Origin: Atherinomorus stipes
Lineage: Eukaryota; Chordata; Actinopteri; Atheriniformes; Atherinidae
DNA: 64,000 nucleotides
Assembly: GCA_023101725.1 (NCBI GenBank)
Contig: JALJCO010013654.1
Location: forward strand, 558,001 to 622,000
Reading direction: 5' to 3'
The position numbers and the translations under genes are program-made. Below are positions 33,760 to 46,905 of this stretch, piece by piece. The notes under the pieces were generated by a model. The model worked only from the letters and a program-made list of their open reading frames with translations. It did no database searches and was not told where the DNA came from. How positions within the stretch are numbered: position 1 is the first letter of the stretch; every line of letters begins with the position of its first letter.

Positions 33760-34075
33760 GCAAGTCTTTTTTTTTTTTTTTTTTTCTGGTCTGTTTTTTT
33801 TTCTCCCCCTCTCCTTTCTGGAGAAGGAGGGGGGGGGGGGGGCGCCCTCTCCTCTTTTGGGGGTGGGGGGAACCCCCTCCCTTCCCGCCCACATGTGTAT
33901 GTGGTGGAGGTTTTGGTTTGTTTTTTTTTTTCTTGGTTTTTGTTTTTTTTTTTTCTCCTCCATCTCATATGTGATGGGGGGAGCGTGATATCTCTCTTCC
34001 AACCAACTCTATTTTTCCTTATTTTTTCTTTTTTTGCGGAAGGGGGGGGCTGGGGGGGGGGGGGGGGATCGGTTT
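33760..34075. repeat. Low-complexity homopolymer-rich tract
   Basis: Runs of T, C and G (for example about 17 G near 33826-33842 and 16 G near 34053-34068) alternate with little normal sequence. The tract could form G-quadruplexes but may equally be poor-quality consensus. Confidence 0.8.
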
Positions 34076-34119
34076 GCCTGATGTTTTAATTTGTTTTGGG
34101 TGGGGGGAATGAAATATCT

Positions 34120-35039
34120 GGGGGAAAAAATATTATATTTTCTATTAAGAAACGAAACTCGCGACTGCCGCAACTGGCGCTTCAGGTAACTGCAGCCACG
34201 AGCCAAGCCGTCATGGAAGCGTGCACAAACTGAAGCTATAATGTTGTTTACCAACCTTGTTCTTCGTTGTTACACTTTTTAGTGGTCTTTCAGTTTATCT
34301 GGATCGTTTGCTGACGGCAGAAGAATCCATAACTATCGCTTACAGTATTTGAATTCACCATGACCGCCTTCTTCCTGCATCAAAACTGCGGATGAAGCGT
34401 CATTTGACGTCACGTCCACAGGGCAGCGCGGGAAATTCGGACACTGAATTGCAGCGGATTTTGCCGCACACAGTCTGTTCAAGTCAACGGAGAGAAACGT
34501 GGGTGGAAACGTTCTTTTTGGTATTGAGCGCTTCATCACCCATTAGTATTATAAAAAAATGGACATGCATGTTTGTTTGTTTTTTTAAAATTCCTGCCTC
34601 TAGTCCCTTTAGGTTTTTTCAAATTTTGACCAGTTCACTGTTTCACTATCATTAACTGTCATCTCAATTTTTTGATTAATTTCTAAAAATTCTTATTATT
34701 GTACAAAGGAACAGGAAAAATGCAAAGAAACATTCTTCCCTTGGTTTTTTCTTAGTGTGAATTAGGAGTTAAAGTGTGTTACAATGCACGTAGGACTGAA
34801 CTAGCATTTTAAATGATTAACTTTTTTTTCTTCTCAAATGATTTAAATCAGTAAATTAATTATAGTCATTATACACTTATAACAAAATGATAGACAGGCA
34901 ACTCTTATCATAAATTATGAAGTGCATTTGTAAAACTCAATGGATTAGATCATTTATATTTACTTTAAAAACATTGCTGACTTGTAATTACTCCTGAGAG
35001 AGTCCAGAGATTTTTAAAAGATGCAATAAAATAAATCTG
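34120..35039. other. Non-genic DNA
   Basis: The GC-richer patch at 34150-34510 includes a CRE palindrome (TTGACGTCACG near 34404-34414) and resembles dispersed fish repeat DNA. I see no exon chain. Confidence 0.4.
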
Positions 35040-35460
35040 AAGTCATCACCAGTGAGTCATAGATGTGGCCGAGTAGCTCAGATGGGATTGGAGGATCGGA
35101 GGGGTAATGGAAGCTACAACACAGGGGGAAAACAACTGTTCTTGAGCCTGCTGGTACGGGGTTACATTGTTCTGTAATGTTTACCTGATGGCAAAAGTTC
35201 AGTGTGTGACCAGGTCAAAAAGTGTCAGCAATGACCCTGCTGGCTTTCTTCCTCATACACATCCTCCAGATCTGGGAGCTCCAATCCAACCACAGGCTGA
35301 GTTGTCTTCACCACACAGTGGAGCTTCTTCCGCTCAGCTGCTGTGCAGCTTTTTTACCAGACTGTGATGCTGTTTGTGAAGGTGCTCTCAATGATCGTTC
35401 CACAGAGGTTCAGCAGCAGTTTATGGGGAAGCTGTGCTTGTTTTAGCTTCTTTTAAAAAA
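35040..35460 (-). mobile_element. LINE C-terminal relic on the minus strand
   Basis: The minus-strand reading includes ESTFTNSITVWYKSCTAAER and LELPDLEDVYEEES, matching the region after the reverse transcriptase in L2/CR1-like LINEs, where FITTWF-, TAGKI- and LPSIEDLY-type words are usual. Frames are broken. Confidence 0.7.
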
Positions 35461-38069
35461 AAACGCTTTGCAGGGCTTTCTTGATCAGTTAAAGATCCAT
35501 GTAAGCTGGTAGAGAAGCAGCTAAGTGTAACGCAGCTAGTTTTCCCAGAGACCTTATATAACCTGTGGTTTAGACGAGGCCTTTTCACACAGAATAGACT
35601 TCCAGCCACTGACCTCAGATGAACTAAAAGCTCACTAAATTTGGCTTTCTCACACTAGAGGGCGGATTTACACAAGCAAACATCTGCAAGTTCTCAACAT
35701 GTTATGATGACCTGACTGTTGATGAGTGGAGCAGAAATTTGGCAGAACAAATTCTGCTAAAACAAAGAAAGTTATTGATGGTATTCTGGGAAAAAGATAA
35801 AGTTTCTGGAACCAACAGTGCTTTGTCATGGAGATAAGTAGACATAGTCAAAACACAGGTCAGGATACACGTACTGGATACACTTGCATAGGGAAACACA
35901 CACTTAGATCAAACTGCATGTAAGCTAGAGACGAGGGGATGTGACAGGAGGGTTCGAGATCTTCATCGTGTGTGTATGTGGGGAAAACGCCTTGATCTGG
36001 TTATAAAAAAGCGGGATGGCTTAGAGCCACTCTCAATGGGTATATGCCCGGCTCAACAATTTCTGGAATTTAGGAAGGCTCCTTGGTTTTTTTTCACAGG
36101 AGAAGTACCCGGTGGTCTGCTCAGTGTAATTACAGTAACTGTCTCTGCACATCCCATGTCTGAAACTTCACCCTACACTCTGGAGACCTCCTGTGTGAAT
36201 TGCTTCTCTGTCCAGAATTGGGGTAACAGCATGGTGCCAAGGGGCTCTGGTCCTAAATCTTGAGGTTAGTAGAACTTGGGAGTCAGAAGAGATTATAAAA
36301 ACGTGCATATTTCCTTGGTAAAGAATTAATATAAAGAATACTGGCAGTGAGATCTCGAGTCCCTCTGATTCAAGGTGAGGCTGTGGCCACTGGCCAAGCC
36401 CGCTTCTTCACTGACAAGATAAAGTGACTCCAAGGACCATGATACCCTCCCCACCACCTCCCCATGTATGAGGGAACTGGTGGGCTATTCTTTTTGCTCG
36501 CCTAAAATCACTTGTCATGCTCTTGGTCTTTTTTCAGTACTAAGGATCAAGCTGCTTTTCTGACACCACTCCACAAGATGTGCCACCTTAAACTGCTGAT
36601 GACACAAACAATACACCAAGACAAAATAAGTAGTTCTGTGCAGTTAGAAGTTAAACAGACGTGTATTTACGTAAATATCCAATGTTTCGGAGGCTCAGCT
36701 AAATGCTAATAGCTTTTCAGTCGCAAAACAAGCCGCCATGTTGTGTCGTCAGCGACGGTCCGCCCATTGAGTTACATGTATAATCTAAGCCGTGGAAAAG
36801 CATGAAAGATGGCTCCAGAACAGCAAGATTGGAACTGGTTTGTGTGCTGGGATCATCAGCCAGCTCAGAAAAATGTGATAATGCTGAGGAATTTGGGGAA
36901 ATCACATTTTACAAGCTAGAACCGGAGTAGAGCTGTAGCCAGCTGCCTACGGCCTGTCTGCCAGCCTCAGGTCCACTGGTTCAGCTCATAGACTGTAAAT
37001 ATGTTCAGCTACAAGCCTGCAAGACCACACTGAGGGAACTCAAAACTGCAAGGAGCGACCATAACAACACAAGCAGACCAACAACTGATAGGAGCTGCAC
37101 CCGTTTGACAAAGCCAGGTGTGAGAGACACTCGTTCCCTGCGTTAGCTCGCGGCTAGCCGTTAGCTGGTAAATAATTAGACTTTTAAAAATGATAAGATA
37201 ACAACTTGCATGGTTCCAGTTGAGTTCTAAATAGTTCCTGTTTATAAGGATGAGAATGGAGGGAAGGATGCATCTTTGGAAGCAGCTGGAGGAGATCTGA
37301 TGACCGGAGAAGTCCTCATATAACCGAGCTGCAGCTGTCTGTCGATCAGGAGCTTTATGACTGATGTGATGAAGCAACGATGGTTGAAAAAGAAAATTCC
37401 AGAGGACATGATCGCAGTTTCTTTGTGTTAGAAGTCTCAACACGTTGGTGGCTGAACCTCCAGTAAACAGACGAAGACAGGAGAGATGAACAGAGTTCTG
37501 GCTACCGTTTCCCGGTGAGTCCGACTCTGACCTGCTTCTTTATCCTCTTCAAAATGAAATTCTAAATTTGTAGGACACCTAAATAAACTAACACTGCACT
37601 TATGAGCTTTTAACTATTAACTCTCAATACAATTTGAAGGCTGAGTCGTTACTGTTTTTCTGTAAAACTGGGAAAAGGAACTTAAAAACTGCAATGAAGC
37701 CATTGACTTCAATGTTAAATAAGCTGCGAAGACACTCTGGCAGACGTTACATCCAGTTTCAACTCACAGCGCCACAGTCTGGCCAGATGTGCTGAAAAGC
37801 AGCAATGTTTTCTAATAACTCATCCATGCAGCTGCATACGTTTGGTCTATAAAACATGGCAAAAAATGTCAAAAACATGTCATCAGCACTTTAAGCCTGT
37901 AAGCTATTTCATCATCATCACTGATCAGCCCAACAACCGATCTGTAAATTTGATCACTTGTAGTGGAATTTCTACAAAGACCCAGATGAAAGATCTTTGT
38001 AGTATGAAGTTTTATTTTACTATCTAGTTGCAGATGGTACACGCAATACAAGATTGAGGGCACTGTCTA
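35461..38069. other. Repeat-like non-genic DNA
   Basis: No supported gene. The part 36720-37800 has features of dispersed fish repeats (GCCGCCATGTTG near 36732, GTTAGCTCGCGGCTAGCC near 37142). One exon-like start (37486) is discussed under rejected items. Confidence 0.4.
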
Positions 38070-38834
38070 AAGCTAGGTACAGTACACACTACAGGATTCC
38101 TGAAACCCTCACAGATGTAGAGACCACATACTTGATGATTACAAAAGACAAATCGCACAAGATTTCCCTCTTTTGATCACATAGTATGGGGTGTACACTA
38201 CAGAGAACACCGCATACTAACTGATTTGCCAGCAGAGAACAAACGTGGCAGACTTTTCAGCCTCTTACATTGTGGAAAAAACACGCATACATAGAAAAAA
38301 ATAACATTGTGGAAAAAGTCATAGAGGCAGCGGGGATGTGGGCTGTATGGGCGCGAGTAGGAGGTGAGTAAAAATGGCCACAAACATTAGATAGCTTGGA
38401 GAGCAGGGCTGTGAGCTATGGCTGAGTGCTCTTTGTTTTTACTTCCTTTTCCATCTTTTCCATCAACTGTTAGTCAGCTGTTAGCTCTTGCGTCTTGATT
38501 GGCTGTTATTCCAGGAGCCTACACGTGATTTCCTAATGAGTGCAGTGTTTTTGATTTTGCACAGCTGTGAAGACAGAGCGTGTTTGGGTCCTCTCGGAAC
38601 ACCACACACACCAGGATTTCTAGTCGCAAATATTAAACATGTTCATTATCTACGATCTCTCCTTCCAAGGCCTTTCAAGCGGATCGGACCGGACTAAATC
38701 ACTCATATCACGCCATGGGAAGATCTGATGCGATGTTTTTTGCAAACATCCGACAATCGGACCTTTGCTGGTTTGATCGTAAGGGGAAGATCAGGACATA
38801 AATGGGCTGATTTTTGTAGTGTGTACCTGCCTTT
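38070..38834. mobile_element. Inverted-repeat non-autonomous element
   Basis: The left end contains AGTACACACTACAGGA and the right end TTGTAGTGTGTACCTGCC, which are inverted matches. About 765 bases lie between, with no transposase. Target duplications could not be fixed. Confidence 0.55.
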
Positions 38835-40819
38835 AAGGGTGAACTGTTGTATCTCACATTATAACTACAAGCAGAAGAGAAATGCTGGAAAAGGAAGTAT
38901 CATTGTCTCAAGATGATAATTGACACCACATCCTCTGAGAACCTGCAGACTTCGCGAATCCCATATCTCCCACACATCCAACTTGCACACACATGATTTC
39001 AGACAATCAAGGCCAGTGCACTATTCATTAGCCCACTATCTCCAGAAGAAAGGCGCACATCCTGTTATTGCAACAAACATACTCTTGTATGTGATCATGC
39101 AGAATAATAACTCATAATACTGAAGGCATGCATTATGAAAAAGTTTAGAAATATATAATGAATGTGATTGACCCATAAGTGAAGTTTAACTGATCATGTG
39201 CGTGTACTAGTGTGATTATAAAATTTCCACTACACTCTCTAACAGAGGGGTGGATGTGGACACAGTTGTGGGTAAAAGGGGGAACATAATCAGACTCAGA
39301 ACTATAAACTGTGTAATATTTCTGGTCAGAGCCTCCATGACATTACCTGTAGGTTTCTGAAGAGCTGAATGAAAGCTCAGTGGGCGGTTCCCACCATTGC
39401 CATCTTGTATTTTCCATAAGGTACAAAAATGGACAGAAAGGTGGAGCTAAGAGGGAGGCTGTGACGGAGTCTATTGGGATTGACTTCCTTTTGGGACCAG
39501 CCCCTGGTGCAAAGTAATAATAAATCAAAATTAAAACAAACGACATATATCAGATACTGTATATTCCATCTCCATTTGTGGCGGAGGTATGGGGAAGTGT
39601 TTGTGATCAACACAAAGATGGAGCAAATGTTTGAACCCATGACCTTTATAATAGTTTGGCACATTCATTCCTGGGAATTCTATTGTGCTCACTTTCTTGC
39701 CATGGCTTGTGCTGTGTCTAAAGGGGATTTCAATAACAATACATGCATTCATGCCAATTCCTTGAAATAATAGACTTGCTCTGCAAGACACAGACAGAGG
39801 GGTCCAGAGTGAGAGGGCAGACACACACACAGAGCAGACTTGAGCAGGCCGGATACCAGTCTGAAGACCGGATGCAAGTTTATCTGTGGTTTTTGTTACT
39901 CAACAGCAGTACGTTAAACTGCCAGATTTTTACTCCTTTTCTCCATTCTGACACTCTTAGCAAATCCATGTTTAATTTTTCTATTTACAGCTGTTTCCAA
40001 CAAACCTCCCTTGCTAATGACAATGACAACGCCCTCCTCATATCTCACTGGACCGTGAGGTGGGAACAGAGGCAGGAAAATACAATTTTCATTGGCTTTT
40101 CTGAATCTAATGTCACACCCTCTCCTTGAAACACCTGCCTATCCCTAACACCTGCAAGGAGGAGTTTCAAACAGATGTGGCAGGGATGTAATGCTCACCT
40201 CGAGTAGGGTCTATCTGCGGCTCGCAAGACAGAGGCGTGTCATAAGGTGGGCGTGTCATTGAATTACAAAATGACGGAATTTCCTAACTCCTAGTCAGAA
40301 TTGCAGTCATAGTCCTCCGTGAAATACCTCAGGGTGCTAAGGAGAAATTTCCACCTGCATTTGTGCCTGTTGCAGTTATCTATGGAGAGAATTTTGTTTC
40401 TTTATCATTTAATCAAATAAATAGAATATATTTGAAACCAAAAAAGAGATTTGAGAGCAATCAAAAACAATTTTTTGAGATCAAAACAGAACAGGTTGCA
40501 ATTGAAAAATATAAACAGACAGCATATTTCTTCAACTCTAATCAATAATAATGTTTGAAAGTAAAAACATACAAGTATTTTTCTTATGAATCAGTCCTCT
40601 TTGATTTCAAGTTTGTTTTTTTTTTTTAATTTGGTTACAAATTTGTCCTTTTTGGTTGCAAATTCTAAAGTTTTGCTTGTGAATTCAAGTGCACTTGATG
40701 GGCGGGGCCTCCACTGAGGGATGAGAGACGTGTCTCTATTGGTTGGTGTGAACTGGTTCCACTTCTCCCTGTGCTGCTTGGAGCAAAGTTGATAGCCAGT
40801 AGCTCTTGCAACGTTTTCC
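38835..40819. other. Repeat-like non-genic DNA
   Basis: Two fairly long open frames overlap on opposite strands at 39531-40129, but neither resembles a known protein, and the surrounding sequence looks like dispersed fish repeat DNA. Confidence 0.4.
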
Positions 40820-41625
40820 TTAAAGGTGCCATGACATCAAATTTCACTTTTCTGGGGTTTTGGGGGTATAATATGATCTGTTGTGCACTGATGAGGCCAT
40901 GTGAATGTCCAGAGTGAGAATCAAAGTTCCTGTTTATGGTCTGTCAGCTTTGTCTCTCTGCTCAGAAACAGTTGAATCAGACAGCAGGCTATCATTCTAC
41001 GTAGTTCTATCATTCTACGTAATTTAATTGCTCCAATAAGAGCACACTATCAAGTAAACAGCGCCCCCCCCCCCCCCCCCCCCCCTCTCTCTCTCTCTCT
41101 CCTAACGGCCTATGCACCGTCCGCTCCCCCCTCCCCTCCCTGTCTGATTCAGCTTAGTGTATGATGGAGCTAGTAGTAACTTCTGTGCAGTCAGGTCTGG
41201 ATTTTCAAACAAATGGATTTAAAAGAAAACTTCTGCAGCAACACTGAGGGAGGGGGCCACAACCTTGTCATTACCTGTAAGTTTATTTATTTTCTAAATG
41301 CTGTCTTGTCTGATAAACGTAGCTCACTGTCTGGATTGTTGCTAGCAGTTAGCCTTTAGCAAACTCCGATCGCAGCTTGACCTAGATTCTCCAAATAAGG
41401 TCATAGCGAAATAAGGTGTAGCCAATCAAAATGAAGTCAACGTGGTCTCCGGGTAAAGCTCCATATCATCACCGGACCCAACTGTATTACTGAGGAAGTG
41501 AGGTCTGGCGTTTCAAAACAATACTCCGCTGTAAAAAATGCCGTTTTTTTCTTTGGAGTATTTACATATGCAGTAATGCCAACAACATAAACTAGTTTTT
41601 AACTGCTATGTCATCACTCCTTTAA
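40820..41625. mobile_element. TTAA-flanked inverted-repeat element 1
   Basis: TTAAAGGTGCCATGACAT at the left and ATGTCATCACTCCTTTAA at the right are imperfect inverted copies, each bounded by TTAA. This fits a piggyBac-like non-autonomous element. It contains a poly-C/(CT)n tract at 41064-41102. Confidence 0.65.
41064..41102 (+). repeat. Poly-C then (CT)n tract
   Basis: About 22 C residues followed by CT units. Confidence 0.85.
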
Positions 41626-44400
41626 GTAATGAATTGCGCTATATATGGTGGGGTACATTCTGCTGTACATTCACAACAACACCATCACCACAATGAATTA
41701 TAACGCTCTGCAAACACGCTGATTATCAGCGACATGGTTGCTCTGCTGGTCACGGCCTGCTCAGTAGCTGACAGAGTGAGTGAATTACAGGGAAGCATGT
41801 ACAACGTAGGGCTGTGATCACACACAGTCATAATATCTGTATTTTTGTATCATATCGCGGAGTGATCGGACTGTATGTGAGAGCCTGGGAGTGCTAGTAG
41901 CTATGAGAGATTGCAACCCTAGTTAAAGCCCAAATTACGCAAAGATAACTTATTGAGGTGAAATCATTTGCTGACAGCTTGGTCCCCCCCAGTTCAAAAA
42001 TCCTATCTGCACCCCTGGAATTGGATATATGGCGGCGTCTTTATCGGCTATTGTAACTGCAGTTAGGCACTCTTGCCGGGATCCGGGATCTTAAAAAAAA
42101 AAGAGTGAGGAAAAAAAGCAAAATGACCACTGGTAGGATTTCTGGGAATGACCTGTCAAATTTGACACAAAGCACCCCCCTGATACTAATCCGATGGTTT
42201 GTGTGTTGCAACATCTTGTGGAGCCGCCATTACTTAGGTGGCCAGTCGTATCTGCCAGCATGGATAACCACAAGAGTATCTGGACTGACAACGTTGGGCA
42301 GTCGTCTAAAGTAATTGATAACCTATATGTTATCTGGAGATCTCAAAGTTATTTTGTAATGTTAGTTCGACACTGGTGCATTAATGTTAACTGTTATTTA
42401 TCTCCACAAAATGATTTCAATGATGAATTTATTTATTCATCATTATTTATTAAGGACTAAGGGTGGAAATTAGTTTTGTGATAATCATGTATATTTACAT
42501 TTTATTAATTGATATATGCACTGTCCCTTTAAAAAAAAAAACTCACTCATTGCAGCCAGGATAAAGCTGTTTTTCTGTTTTGTTTTTTCATGCAAAGCTT
42601 CAAAAAAAGGAAGTCAACTGCAGCACTTGCACAACAACAAAGCTCAGATGAACCAGAGCTGTAAAAACAGGAAGTCAAGTGCAACACGTGCGCACACACA
42701 CACACACACACACACAACCTACTACAACCACGTGGCGTGCACTTGAAGAATCCTGTTGCTGGACTGGCCTGTCTTCAGTCCAGATCTTTCACCTGCAGGA
42801 CTTTGAGCAGCAACAATCCTACATCAGACTACAATGGAATGATAATCTTCTCCCCAAGATCTAGTAAATGACTATTTCAGTTCCCTGATATGTTACAGTC
42901 AGATGCTACGTAGTGGTAATAAAAATACAGTATGTTCCAACTTTTATGAGACTGTCACTTTCATAAAATTCAAGGTGAACTGACATATTTCATAAAATAG
43001 TAAGATGTCTCTCATTTGTAGTTTCTAAAGGGGAAAAACTAACAAGGAAATTCTGTAAAAAAACAATGGTGTAAAGCACTCGCTTACCTGTGTATAATGA
43101 CAAAAATGAATGTTTTATTAACATGTTTCAAGCAGAGCTGTAGAAAGACATAATAAAGGTCATGATGACCTGAACTCAGCCACAGTTTGACTGTCCCGAT
43201 GACTTAAGCTGATAGTGAAAACTAAGTATTTGTTTATCTGAGTTCAGTGTGGCCACAAAAGTATGAGGTTTGTCCCCATTTAATTTAAATCGACCTTTCA
43301 GTAGCAATAATCTATACATGAATTTGGATTTTTGAAAAATCATGTATTCTTTACTACAATACATACTTTAATTGTGTCCTTGATTTTGTGTTTTCCTTTT
43401 TTGTGCCGCATGTTTTGTACTTAATTGTTATTGCATCCTCTCAAGAGAACAAATTCACTCATACAATGAAAGAAAAAAAAAAAAAACACCTTTAGGAAAG
43501 GGGAGAAATTAATGACAAATACTTGCTTCTTCCCCAGCCTTTAGAAGTTTTCAAATCTGTCTTTGGAGCGTATATAAACAGGACTTGTACTGAGCTCGGG
43601 ATTTCCACAGCTGGCTCAGGAGTCCACACAGATTCTGCAGATCTGTTTTTGGATTCCTGACTTTTTGTCATAAAGCCTTTCTTTGTAACATCAGGCTGGT
43701 GTCTGAAGTCCTTCACCTTCAAGGGATTTTTCAAATCACTAATTTACCCCAGAAGACAATTCACTGTGAAAAAGATGGATAAAATATCAAGGCTTTATGG
43801 CAAAAACTCAGAAGATGAGCACACAGTGACACATCTGAAAACACTGTGTGGAAAAAGGAGGGGAAAGTAAAGAGGAAAAAAATGTGCAGATGTTTCCTTC
43901 CTGTGTTAATCACGTTGCAACGTTCAGGCTCGGGAGCGTTGGTGAGATCAAAGGTCATAAATCCAGCTAGATGTAGAAGCGCTGTTCCAACCCGTTGCCT
44001 TTCGCTTATCTCTTGCTTCAGACCTTAAGTGTGACAAACCACAAACTTCTCTTCCTCTGTCTTCATATCTTCACATCTTGTAGCCTACATCTATGTTAAA
44101 CCCACAACCCTCAAACGTGGCTTCAGTTCACAGAGGTTGTTTTTCAAAGGTTAAATTTATCTACATGCTCATCATCAAAAACTATTCTTATATCATCTTA
44201 AACAGAAAAAAATTACATTTGATATTTCAATACTCGTGAGATTTCCACACATTTTGTACGAATATTCTGAATAAAATCAGATGAAAGTATCATCGTTCAA
44301 CAGTATTATGTGCTGAGGAAAATTCAAATGCTTGAGGTTTTTTTTTTTTCTTAATTTTATCATGAAACACACATGCCACTGTGCCAAGACCAAACTGGTT
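41626..44400. other. Non-genic DNA
   Basis: No exon chain. It contains a CA microsatellite at about 42692-42717 and an A run near 43471-43485. Confidence 0.45.
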
Positions 44401-44434
44401 GCTGAACCACAAACATTTGTCAGCCAGCCTCCCA

Positions 44435-44473
<39 letters not shown>

Positions 44474-44665
44474 CACACGCGCACCCACACACACACAAAC
44501 ACACACCCATGTACTTTGTGAGGCATAATGCTTCATACATTCATAATGCTTTCCCTAGCCCCGTACCCTAACCCTAACCATTACAACTGATTCCCTAAAC
44601 CTAACCCCTAACCCTAACCTAAACCTAATTCTAATCTAAACTCTAAAACCAAATACTGACCCTCA
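44435..44665 (-). repeat. Dispersed element with (CA)n and telomere-like words
   Basis: A CA microsatellite (44443-44503) is followed by irregular CCCTAA words (44566-44640) and a CCCTCAAAAATGGG segment. The same parts in the opposite orientation occur at 59053-60016, so this is a mobile or dispersed repeat rather than an interstitial telomere. Confidence 0.65.
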
Positions 44666-45949
44666 AAAATGGGTTTTTCTTAGGCTTTTTTTTTATATAT
44701 AGTGAAGGCCAGCTAAAATGGCCTCACTTTGTTGGTTAAAAGCACAAAATGGTCTTTACAATGTAGCAAGTAAAGGAACACACACACACAAATACATAAG
44801 GTCATACATAGAATATAATGAAAAAATAGATAATAAAGATATAGAAAAAAATTATTAATACATTGGACAATACTGTTTGAATTGCAATAGCTGATTAGAT
44901 GAGTGAATAATTTCATGAGTAAATGCGTAGGTGGTTAATGTAATTTTATGAGTCAGTTTCCAGTATGGCTCCCTGGCCCATACCTTCTTTGATCACATAT
45001 CCTGTCACTTCTCTACCCTCTCTGTTCACTGCAATCAGCCACTAATCATCAAAATCAGTTTCACCTGTCCCTCTTGCTTGTCTGCAGAGTGTCTGCAAAT
45101 GTAGCAACTTTCCCCGCTTAAATCTTGCACTGGAATTTCAGTCTGACCCTGATCACTGTCTCTGCCCCATTGAGAATAACCCCACTGAAGTTATTTTTAC
45201 ACTCGATCCTTGAATGTTCTTGAATGAGGGTTTTTGGATCCCAACTTCTTGTCCTTATTGATTGTGTGTAACCCAGCTTTGACCCTGGATTTGTTCTCTT
45301 CCCTGAGTGCTCCTATTATTTGGATCTGGATAAAACTGAATAAAATTGCAGATTTAATATCATGATAATGCATTGACTTTCTTTATATCCCAAATAAAAC
45401 ATCTTCACATCTGGTCCAAAGAGGCGCTGTAAAGTGAAGAGGAAGTGATGTATTTCTTTGATCTTACCTTATTGATCTTAAATTTCATAAATCAGATTAG
45501 TATTCTTTTTATTCTGGTAAAAATAACCAGCTCTTTCTAGAATCTAATACAATGAGGCTGCTTTTGAGCAAGGACAGAAAACCTTCTGTTGTCCATGATG
45601 GACGGCAGAATGTCTTCTGTTGTTCCCCCCTGTGGAGGTCAAGAAGATTAGTTGATTTAGTTCCAAGGTGGCAAAACAAAGGCGACAATTGGGTCCCCTA
45701 ATTGGCCCCCCATAAATTTCCAAGGAATGTTTTCCTGGCAGAAGTAGTAATTGGTTTTAACAAGACCATGAATCATTCAGGTGAAAGGTTTTGTGTCTTC
45801 ACAGCCAGTCACAAATGGCTTGTGATGACCAATCTTTGGAGAAGAGCTAATCCATTGTGTCTGTATCATGTCCTCATGGCGTGGTCATTAAAAATTTCAA
45901 CAGTTTCATGTGTGTGCAACTTTTAATCTGGATTTTGATCAAGGAATAC
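44666..45949. other. Non-genic DNA
   Basis: AT-rich; no recognisable gene or bounded repeat. Confidence 0.45.
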
Positions 45950-46120
45950 GCAACAGGCAGTTGTTCCAACTAATCACTAAAAACCAGCTGAATTTAAATA
46001 GCACAGCTCCACTGCCGGTAAAAGAGCTCATTGGTGAAAACACCTGCTCTAAATGTCCAGGGTGATCCAAAAGCATGGCAGAATTTCTACTTTATGTAAC
46101 CTGGACTGTCCACCTCAGCT
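45950..46120. mobile_element. Inverted-repeat element, family C copy, opposite orientation
   Basis: It contains the internal word GTTGTTCCAACTAATCA and ends in GGACTGTCCACCT, both matching the inverse of the element at 19514-19701. One end is degraded. Confidence 0.65.
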
Positions 46121-46467
46121 CCTTACCTGCTGCAGTAACAAATATCTTTGCCACACTATAATATTCCTGGCTCTTCACAACTCATCTGTACAAATGAGTT
46201 CCCTCAAATCTGTTGGAAATTCTGAATAAAGACTTCACTAACTCACCTCCCCCTTTTAATTATTTCAAACTTCTTTTATTTTTTACTTGATATGAAAAAC
46301 CCCAAACTGTTCACTCCAATTACCCCCATAAATGGTGCCCAAAGGGGTGGCTTGTTGGGGCATAGACTACTCTTGAGTGGTCCTCCCAGGTGCCACATCC
46401 AGTATACACAATCAAATTCTAACAAATATTCTGTATAAACTGACTTTTACGCAAGAATGCCTTAGTG

Positions 46468-46669
46468 CAGTCCAGTCCTCGAGAGCTACTATCCTGCCAC
46501 TTTTAGAGCATCCCTTCTCCAACACACCTGAATTACCTCATGTGGATGTCCTTCAGCTCTGCAGAGGCCTGCTAACGAGCCATTCATTTGATTCAGGTGT
46601 GGTGAAGAAGGGATACATCTAAAAGTTGTAGGATTGTGGCTCTAGAGGATTGGACTTGGCCACTCCTGG
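46468..46669. mobile_element. Inverted-repeat element, family B copy
   Basis: The ends CAGTCCAGTCCTCGAGAG and its degraded inverse near 46640-46669 match the element at 18757-18974. The internal words (ACACACCTGAAT, ACGAGCCATTCATTTGATTC) also match. Confidence 0.7.
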
Positions 46670-46685
46670 AGTATGAGGCGCTGGA

Positions 46686-46905
46686 TTAAAGGTTGAATAT
46701 GTAATACGAAAAGAAAAGGGAAAAAGGGGGGGTAAAGAGGGAAAAAAAAAACTCAGCGGGGGGAAGGCAGGTCACTGCGATACAAGAGAGAAAAAGTAGT
46801 CAGAAGAAAAAAAAAAAAAACAGAGAGGGGGGTAAAGCGGGGGGAGAGGGAGGGGGGGGGGGGGGAAAAGGGAGGGGGGGGGGGGGGGGGAATCCATATT
46901 CGTTT
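46686..46905. repeat. Orphan TTAA-element end followed by purine-only tract
   Basis: TTAAAGGTTGAATATG at 46686 matches the terminal repeat of the element at 52632-53615, but no right end follows. From 46700 the sequence is almost all A and G, with runs of more than 14 G. Confidence 0.6.

Noticed and set aside
35054..35120. Sequence TAGCTCAGATGGGATTGG resembling a tRNA A box
   Set aside because: No B box and no acceptor pairing. It lies at the edge of a minus-strand LINE relic.
37486..37514. Exon-like start: ATG followed by NRVLATVS and a GTGAGT donor
   Set aside because: The surrounding 36720-37800 looks like dispersed fish repeat DNA. No acceptor or downstream exon with a recognisable protein was found, so it is not listed as a gene.
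39531..40129. Two overlapping open frames of about 100-130 codons on opposite strands
   Set aside because: No family resemblance, no splice context, low-complexity parts and repeat-like surroundings.
44566..44640. CCCTAA-rich stretch resembling an interstitial telomere
   Set aside because: The words are irregular and are attached to a CA microsatellite and other parts that recur inverted at 59053-60016. It is part of a dispersed repeat.
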